In this document: in pieces, positions 59,531 to 64,000 of the stretch
Layout of the letters: every line of letters begins with the position of its first letter
How positions within the stretch are numbered: position 1 is the first letter of the stretch
From: Streptomyces rishiriensis
Lineage (GTDB): Bacteria > Actinomycetota > Actinomycetes > Streptomycetales > Streptomycetaceae
Assembly (NCBI RefSeq): GCF_030815485.1
Contig: NZ_JAUSWV010000002.1
Coordinates: 4,898,001 to 4,962,000 of the forward strand
Length of the DNA: 64,000 nucleotides
Direction of reading: 5' to 3'
The notes under the pieces: model-generated
The model's database searches: none
What the model was told of the DNA's origin: nothing
The model's input: the letters and a program-made list of their open reading frames with translations, nothing else
Translations under genes and position numbers: made by a program

Positions 59531-60978
59531 TGAACTGGGATCAGCAGGGCTTCGGCCAAAGCCCTGGCCAGGGGTACGGCTCCGGGCAGGGGCAGGGGCA
59601 GGGGCAGGGGCAGGGATACGGCGACGAGTACGGGCAGCCGTCGCCCTCGCCGTACCCGTACGGCTATGACGGGTACGGGCAGCAGCCGTATCCCCAGCAC
59701 GCCCCTCCCCGGCAGTACCCGCAGCAGCCGTACCCGCAGGAGTACGCCGAGTACGCCGAGTACTCGCAGAGCGCGGACCACGCGGACCACGCGGAGTACG
59801 GGCAGGGGGTCGCCGTCGAGGAGACGGCGCCCCTGCCGGCGGTGGACCCGGACCCGGACGAGGACCCTGTTGGCCGGCCCCTGGCTCCGGCGTCCGGCAC
59901 CGAGGAGGTGACGGAGGAGCCCCCGCCCCCCTCCAAGCCGGCCGCTCCCCAGCGCGACCGCTATTTCGACACGCTCCGCGCCCTCGCCCTCGTCCGTGTC
60001 GTCGCCTACCACACCTTCGGCTGGGCCTGGGCGGGCATGGTCTTCCCCTCCATGGGGATCATGTTCGGCCTGGCCGGCACCCTGATGGCGAAGTCCCTGG
60101 AGCGTCCGGCGCTGAAGGTGGTGAGGAGCCGCCTCCGCCGGCTCCTTCCCCCCTTCTGGTTCTGGGGCGTCTTCGTCGTCCTGGCGATGCTGATCCACGA
60201 CTGGATACCGGGCTGGCAGATCGTCTACTGGATCGTGCCGCTGGGCGACCCGCCGGGCAACGCCTGGGGCGAACAGGCCTGGGAGATCCTCTGGTACCTG
60301 CGGACGTACCTCTGGTTCGTCCTGCTCTCCCCGCTCCTGCTGCGCCTGTTCCGGCTGGCCCCGATCCCGGTACTGGTGCTCTCCCTCGCGCCGGTCCTCG
60401 GGCTCACCTTCGTATGGGCCGGCCCGGACAACCGCGTCGGCACCGCGATGTGGGACCTGTCGACGTACCTCTTCTGCTGGATGCTCGGCTTCGCGCACCG
60501 CGACGGTGTGCTCCAGCGCATGAAGCCGGCCCTGGTGGTCGTGATGTCGCTTGCCGCGATCGGCTTCGGCGGCTGGTACGCCCTCACGCACCAGGCCGAG
60601 TTCGGCACCTACGACCTCGACGAGGACCCCCTCGCGCAGGCGTTCTGGTCGGCGGGCTTCGTCATGCTGCTGATGTGGGCGAAGGCCTACTTCGGGATCG
60701 ACTTCGCCTGGCTCACCCGCTTCCGGCGCGCCAACCGGATCGTCAGCGTCTTCAACGCCCGCGCGGTGACGATCTACCTCTGGCACGAGATCGCCCTGAT
60801 CCTGGCCGTGCCGCTGATCGACCGGTTCTGGGACGTCCCCGCGTTCGAGACGTACCTGCCGCTGGAGAGCCAGTGGTTCATGTTCGGCGTGGGCTGGCTG
60901 CTCATCGCGCTGTTCGTGCTGGTCTGCGGGTGGGTCGAGGACGTCGCGGCACGGAAGAGGCCGAGGCTCCTGCCGTGA
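59530..60978 (+). CDS. acyltransferase 3 family membrane protein
   Basis: A 482-residue protein. The first ~145 residues are low-complexity (Gln, Gly, Tyr, Pro; GQGQGQGQGQGYG and PYPQEYAEYAEYSQS). The rest is an acyltransferase 3 domain with about ten helices, starting RYFDTLRALALVRVVAYHTF (catalytic His) and ending before a basic tail. It probably adds O-acyl groups to the polymer made by the upstream synthase. The ATG overlaps the upstream stop (TGATG), which supports one complex. Repeats encode the N-terminal region. Confidence 0.9.
   Translation: MNWDQQGFGQSPGQGYGSGQGQGQGQGQGYGDEYGQPSPSPYPYGYDGYGQQPYPQHAPPRQYPQQPYPQEYAEYAEYSQSADHADHAEYGQGVAVEETAPLPAVDPDPDEDPVGRPLAPASGTEEVTEEPPPPSKPAAPQRDRYFDTLRALALVRVVAYHTFGWAWAGMVFPSMGIMFGLAGTLMAKSLERPALKVVRSRLRRLLPPFWFWGVFVVLAMLIHDWIPGWQIVYWIVPLGDPPGNAWGEQAWEILWYLRTYLWFVLLSPLLLRLFRLAPIPVLVLSLAPVLGLTFVWAGPDNRVGTAMWDLSTYLFCWMLGFAHRDGVLQRMKPALVVVMSLAAIGFGGWYALTHQAEFGTYDLDEDPLAQAFWSAGFVMLLMWAKAYFGIDFAWLTRFRRANRIVSVFNARAVTIYLWHEIALILAVPLIDRFWDVPAFETYLPLESQWFMFGVGWLLIALFVLVCGWVEDVAARKRPRLLP
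59584..59613 (+). repeat. five GGGCAG hexanucleotide repeats
   Basis: The unit GGGCAG repeats five times without a break, then GGA. It codes for Gly-Gln and lies about 55 nt after the acyltransferase start. The five G runs on the coding strand could form a G-quadruplex. Confidence 0.85.
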
Positions 60979-61010
60979 GCCGGTGAGGGCGGGGCTGCCA
61001 CAATGGGCGG

Positions 61011-61706
61011 GTGACCCGTGCTTCCCTGAACAAGCAGCCCCACGAAGTCGCCTCGATGTTCGACCGCGTGGCGGAACGGTACGACCTCACCAACGACGTG
61101 CTCTCGCTCGGCCAGGACCGGAGGTGGCGCAAGGAGGTTGCGAAGGCGGTCGACGCCCGCCCCGCCCAGAAGGTCCTGGACCTCGCCGCGGGTACGGCGA
61201 CGTCGTCCCTCCCCTTCGCGCGGACCGGCGCCTATGTCGTCCCGTGCGACTTCTCCCTCGGCATGCTCCAGGTCGGAAAGAAGAACCACACCTGGCTGCC
61301 GTTCACCGCCGGGGACGCCACGCGCCTGCCCTTCAAGGACGACGTCTTCGACGCCGTCACCATCTCCTTCGGCCTGCGCAACGTGCAGGACTTCGACACG
61401 GCCCTGCGCGAGATGTACCGGGTGACCCGTCCCGGCGGACGCGTGGTGATCTGCGAGTTCTCGCACCCGACCTGGGCGCCTTTCCGGACCGTCTACACCG
61501 AGTACCTGATGCGCGCGCTGCCCCCGGTCGCGCGCGCGGTCTCCTCCAATCCGGACGCCTACGTCTACCTCGCCGAGTCCATCCGGGCCTGGCCGGACCA
61601 GCCCGCCCTCGCCCAGCACCTGCTCAAGGCCGGCTGGTCGAAGGTCGCCTGGCGGAATCTGACGGGCGGTGTCGTGACCCTGCACCGGGGCTTCAAGGAG
61701 GCCTGA
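61011..61706 (+). CDS. menG: demethylmenaquinone methyltransferase
   Basis: A 231-residue UbiE/MenG-type enzyme: FDRVAERYDLTNDVLSLGQ at the N-terminus, motif I VLDLAAGTATSSLPFA, ITISFGLRNVQDFDTALREM and PGGRVVICEFSHPTW. It methylates demethylmenaquinone, the last ring step. GTG 61011 follows CACAAT and a 6-nt gap, so it may be leaderless. It sits apart from the other mqn genes but near the side-chain reductase gene. Confidence 0.96.
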   Translation: MTRASLNKQPHEVASMFDRVAERYDLTNDVLSLGQDRRWRKEVAKAVDARPAQKVLDLAAGTATSSLPFARTGAYVVPCDFSLGMLQVGKKNHTWLPFTAGDATRLPFKDDVFDAVTISFGLRNVQDFDTALREMYRVTRPGGRVVICEFSHPTWAPFRTVYTEYLMRALPPVARAVSSNPDAYVYLAESIRAWPDQPALAQHLLKAGWSKVAWRNLTGGVVTLHRGFKEA

Positions 61707-61760
61707 GACGCGGGTCCGGGCCGGTTCCGGCCGCCAGGTGGTCGTCGCGGAGCCGCACGG

Positions 61761-62111
61761 TCACCTGGCGATCGCCTCGAAAGGGTCTTCGGGCCGGTCC
61801 AGCTCGCGTTCCAGCCCGCCTCCGCCCGGTCCGGGCACGCGGGGCTCGCGCACGCCCGCGCCTCCGCCGCCCTCGCCTTCGCCGAACTCGAACCACACGG
61901 TCACGACGGCGCCGCGCGGCACCTCGACACCGGGCGGCGGATACTGCCGTACGACGTAGTCCACGACGGCACGCTGGAACTCCGGCCGGTCCGGTGCGGC
62001 CAGCAGCACGCCTTGCGCCGCAGCGGTCTCGCGCGCGTCCACGGCCATCAGCCCGACGAGTCTCGGTACACGCACTCCGGGTGTCTTGGGCGATATGAAC
62101 ACAGATGTCAC
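61761..62111 (-). CDS. small PASTA-domain protein
   Basis: A 116-residue protein. One PASTA domain of about 65 residues is recognisable (RVPRLVGLMAVDARETAAAQ, then YPPPGVEVPRGAVVTVWFEF). There is no kinase, no signal peptide and no membrane helix. A Gly/Glu-rich tail follows (GEGEGGGGAG). PASTA domains bind muropeptides when outside the cell; as this protein seems cytoplasmic, its role is unclear. GTG 62111 is the start. Confidence 0.82.
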   Translation of the reverse strand: MTSVFISPKTPGVRVPRLVGLMAVDARETAAAQGVLLAAPDRPEFQRAVVDYVVRQYPPPGVEVPRGAVVTVWFEFGEGEGGGGAGVREPRVPGPGGGGLERELDRPEDPFEAIAR

Positions 62112-62222
62112 CCCCAGTGGTACTCGAAGGGTAACCGCGCAGGGGTGCCGTCCGGAAGCGTCAGGTGTCTTTCCGTAGCCAACAACTACGCAAGGTGACA
62201 GCTGGGTTGTGGGCGGCCGGAG

Positions 62223-62729
62223 TCACCACGCGAGCCGGTAGCAGCGCCCCTCCCGCTTCGACTCCGGCGCCGTGAAGACCTCCGCGAGCCGCATGCCCAG
62301 CCGCTCGGTGACGGCGATGGACCGCGCGTTGCGCGGGTCGACCACGGCCACCACGCCCGGCACTCCGGCCGCCCGCACCCGCTCCAGCGTCATCTGTGCG
62401 GCCGCCGTCACATATCCCTGCCCCCAGTGCTCCCGCCCGAGCCGCCAGCCGATCTCGATCTCGCCCTTGGGGCCCCACTCCCGCGGCCACGGCTGGGCGC
62501 CCGTGAACCCGATGACGCGGTCGTCCCGGTCCAGCATCGTCCACAGACAGAAGCCGTGCTCGGCGTCGTGACGGCGCTGGCGGGCGGTGAGCTCCTCGTA
62601 GGCGGACAGCTCCGCGGACCTGCCGCCGTGGAACTCCATCACGTCCGGGTCGTCGAAGACCCGGTGCCAGGTGACAGCGTCCTCGTCCGTGGGGACACGC
62701 AGCCGTACTACGGGGAGAGCTCGGTTCAC
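62223..62729 (-). CDS. GNAT-family N-acetyltransferase (RimJ/RimL-like)
   Basis: A 168-residue GNAT of the RimJ/RimL type: LPVVRLRVPTDEDAVTWHRV at the start, GEIEIGWRLGREHWGQGYVT with the acetyl-CoA loop, and DPRNARSIAVTERLGMRLAE near the end. The acceptor may be a protein N-terminus. GTG 62729 follows AAGGG by about 7 nt; the longer upstream frame has no such site. It is divergent from the geranylgeranyl reductase gene. Confidence 0.9.
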   Translation of the reverse strand: MNRALPVVRLRVPTDEDAVTWHRVFDDPDVMEFHGGRSAELSAYEELTARQRRHDAEHGFCLWTMLDRDDRVIGFTGAQPWPREWGPKGEIEIGWRLGREHWGQGYVTAAAQMTLERVRAAGVPGVVAVVDPRNARSIAVTERLGMRLAEVFTAPESKREGRCYRLAW

Positions 62730-62826
62730 GGGGCAGCCCTTCAGCCGGGTGATCAATTCTGCTGAATAGACTGCCCATGTCCAGTGCCGGTCGGCACGAA
62801 GATTCCGAACTTGGGGAGATCCCGCC

Positions 62827-64000
62827 GTGACCGTCGTGAACGAGCTCCTCTCCGAAAACACCGCCGATGTGATCGTCGTCGGCGCGGGGCCGAGCGGCTC
62901 CACGACCGCGTACTACCTCGCCAAGGCCGGACTCGACGTACTCCTCCTGGAGAAGACCGAGTTCCCGCGCGAGAAGGTCTGCGGCGATGGCCTGACCCCG
63001 CGAGCCACCAAGCAGCTCGTGGCCATGGGTATCGACATCTCCGAGGAGGCAGGCTGGCTGCGCAACAAGGGCCTGCGCATCATCGGCGGGGGCGTCCGCC
63101 TTCAGCTGGACTGGCCGGATCTCGCCTCCTTCCCCGACTACGGACTCGTCCGCAAGCGCGACGACTTCGACGAGCAGCTCGCCCGCCAGGCCCAGAAGGC
63201 GGGCGCCCGCCTCTACGAACGCTGCAACGTCGGCGCCCCGATCGTCGACGACCGCACCGGCCGCATCATCGGTGTGCACGCCAAGCTGGGCGAGGAGAAA
63301 CGCGAAGTCACCTTCCGCGCCCCGCTCGTGGTGGCGGCCGACGGCAACTCCAGCCGCCTCTCGCTGGCGATGGGCCTGCACCGCCGCGAGGACCGTCCCA
63401 TGGGCGTCGCGGTCCGCACCTACTTCACCTCCCCGCGCCACGAGGACGACTACCTGGAGTCCTGGCTGGAGCTGTGGGACCGCCGGGGCCCGGGTGAGGA
63501 CCGTCTGCTGCCCGGGTACGGCTGGATCTTCGGAATGGGCGACGGGACGTCGAACGTCGGCCTGGGCGTGCTGAACACCTCCGACTCCTTCAAGGAACTC
63601 GACTGGCGTGAGGTCCTCAAGGCCTGGTGCGCGTCCATGCCGGAGGACTGGGGTTACACCCCCGAAAACATGACCGGCCCGATCCGCGGCGCCGCCCTGC
63701 CCATGGCCTTCAACCGCAAGCCCCACTACACCAAGGGCCTGCTGCTGGTCGGCGACGCCGGCGGTCTGGTGAACCCCTTCAACGGCGAGGGCATCGCCTA
63801 CGCCATGGAGTCCGGGCAGATCGTCGCCGACGTCATCGTCCAGGCCCACGCCCGCGCCACCCCCGCCCAGCGTGAACTGGCCCTCCAGCGCTACCCGCAG
63901 GTCCTCGCGGACACCTACGGCGGCTACTACACGCTGGGCCGTGCCTTCGTGAAGCTCATCGGCAACCCGAAGGTCATGAAGATCGCGACCCAGCGCGGCC
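62827..64000 (+). CDS. geranylgeranyl reductase-family FAD oxidoreductase, 3' end outside window
   Basis: The frame starts at GTG 62827 (GGGGAG about 9 nt upstream) and is open to the window edge; 391 codons are visible. The N-terminal FAD motif is VIVVGAGPSGSTTAYYLAKA with EKTEFPREKVCGDGLTPRA, and the distal FAD motif LLVGDAGGLVNPFNGEGIAY is complete. In the GGR family such enzymes saturate isoprenoid double bonds; mycobacterial MenJ does this to menaquinone. Proximity to menG and the partly saturated menaquinones of Streptomyces suggest the same here, which is inference. Confidence 0.9.
   Translation, partial: MTVVNELLSENTADVIVVGAGPSGSTTAYYLAKAGLDVLLLEKTEFPREKVCGDGLTPRATKQLVAMGIDISEEAGWLRNKGLRIIGGGVRLQLDWPDLASFPDYGLVRKRDDFDEQLARQAQKAGARLYERCNVGAPIVDDRTGRIIGVHAKLGEEKREVTFRAPLVVAADGNSSRLSLAMGLHRREDRPMGVAVRTYFTSPRHEDDYLESWLELWDRRGPGEDRLLPGYGWIFGMGDGTSNVGLGVLNTSDSFKELDWREVLKAWCASMPEDWGYTPENMTGPIRGAALPMAFNRKPHYTKGLLLVGDAGGLVNPFNGEGIAYAMESGQIVADVIVQAHARATPAQRELALQRYPQVLADTYGGYYTLGRAFVKLIGNPKVMKIATQRG

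Noticed and set aside
1..64000. tRNA, rRNA, transposase, integrase or phage genes
   Set aside because: I looked for CCA-ended cloverleaf-like stretches, DDE motifs and recombinase motifs and saw none that could be supported.

Overview
The window is chromosomal DNA from a high-GC actinobacterium, almost certainly a Streptomyces. The signs are very high G+C with G/C-dominated third codon positions, many GTG starts, short stop/start overlaps (ATGA, GTGA, TGATG), leaderless promoters, an actinobacterial-type cytochrome c maturation operon, and the futalosine route to menaquinone. It carries about 63 genes, no rRNA or tRNA that I could recognise, no CRISPR array, no transposase and no phage genes.

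Layout. 1-9.5 kb: the end of a sensor kinase, an atypical LuxR-type regulator beside a GC-poor secreted protein, an MHS-type transporter overlapping a secreted alpha/beta hydrolase, a PaaX-type regulator, a DUF574 methyltransferase, an aldo/keto reductase and a coupled pair of unknown genes. 9.8-17.7 kb: hemL, a histidine phosphatase, a secreted deacetylase-fold lipoprotein, then the cytochrome c maturation genes tlpA-like/ccdA/resB/ccsB, closed by a 19-bp hairpin. 17.7-25.1 kb: an ECF sigma factor with its CU044_5270-type partner, an operon of a STAND-like NTPase and a membrane-anchored type I periplasmic-binding receptor, a deaminase, an internally deleted oxygenase pseudogene and a CDP-alcohol phosphatidyltransferase. 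25.1-27.5 kb: a tandem-repeat array, a subtilisin and a PLDc_N membrane protein.

27.7-33 kb is the first menaquinone block: mqnL (UbiD-like), mqnP (UbiA-like), mqnM (UbiX-like), an AsnC regulator and mqnE, whose frame is broken as sequenced. A UdgX-type uracil-DNA glycosylase follows. 33-41 kb: a GNAT, a DUF4229 protein, a TetR regulator, and a lipid module of MaoC hydratase, FabG-type reductase, divergent thiolase and long-chain acyl-CoA ligase. 41.4-44.9 kb: an MFS exporter divergent from an ArsR-type regulator across a perfect 13-bp inverted repeat, and an APH(6)/Hur-type kinase. 45-47.5 kb: an rsbQ-rsbP-rsbV-like partner-switching operon. 47.6-49 kb: a methyltransferase, a decayed membrane gene next to 14-bp tandem repeats, and cspA.

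49.3-54.7 kb is the second menaquinone block (mqnA and mqnC) with a Ser/Thr kinase, a membrane protein and a prepilin peptidase between them. 54.7-61 kb: a degenerate imidazolonepropionase-like protein, a GH18 lipoprotein and a cell-surface polysaccharide cluster (small membrane protein, deacetylase-glycosyltransferase fusion resembling MatB, acyltransferase). 61-64 kb: menG/ubiE (last menaquinone step), a PASTA-domain protein, a GNAT, and the start of a geranylgeranyl-reductase-family oxidoreductase that probably saturates the menaquinone side chain.

The common theme is respiration: heme (hemL), cytochrome c assembly, and most of the menaquinone pathway (mqnA, C, E, L, M, P, menG and a likely side-chain reductase). 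The most unusual points are the broken mqnE, the PBP-receptor/STAND NTPase pair, the fossil oxygenase, the rsbQPV-like operon and several precise operator-like inverted repeats. I found no clearly new defence system.
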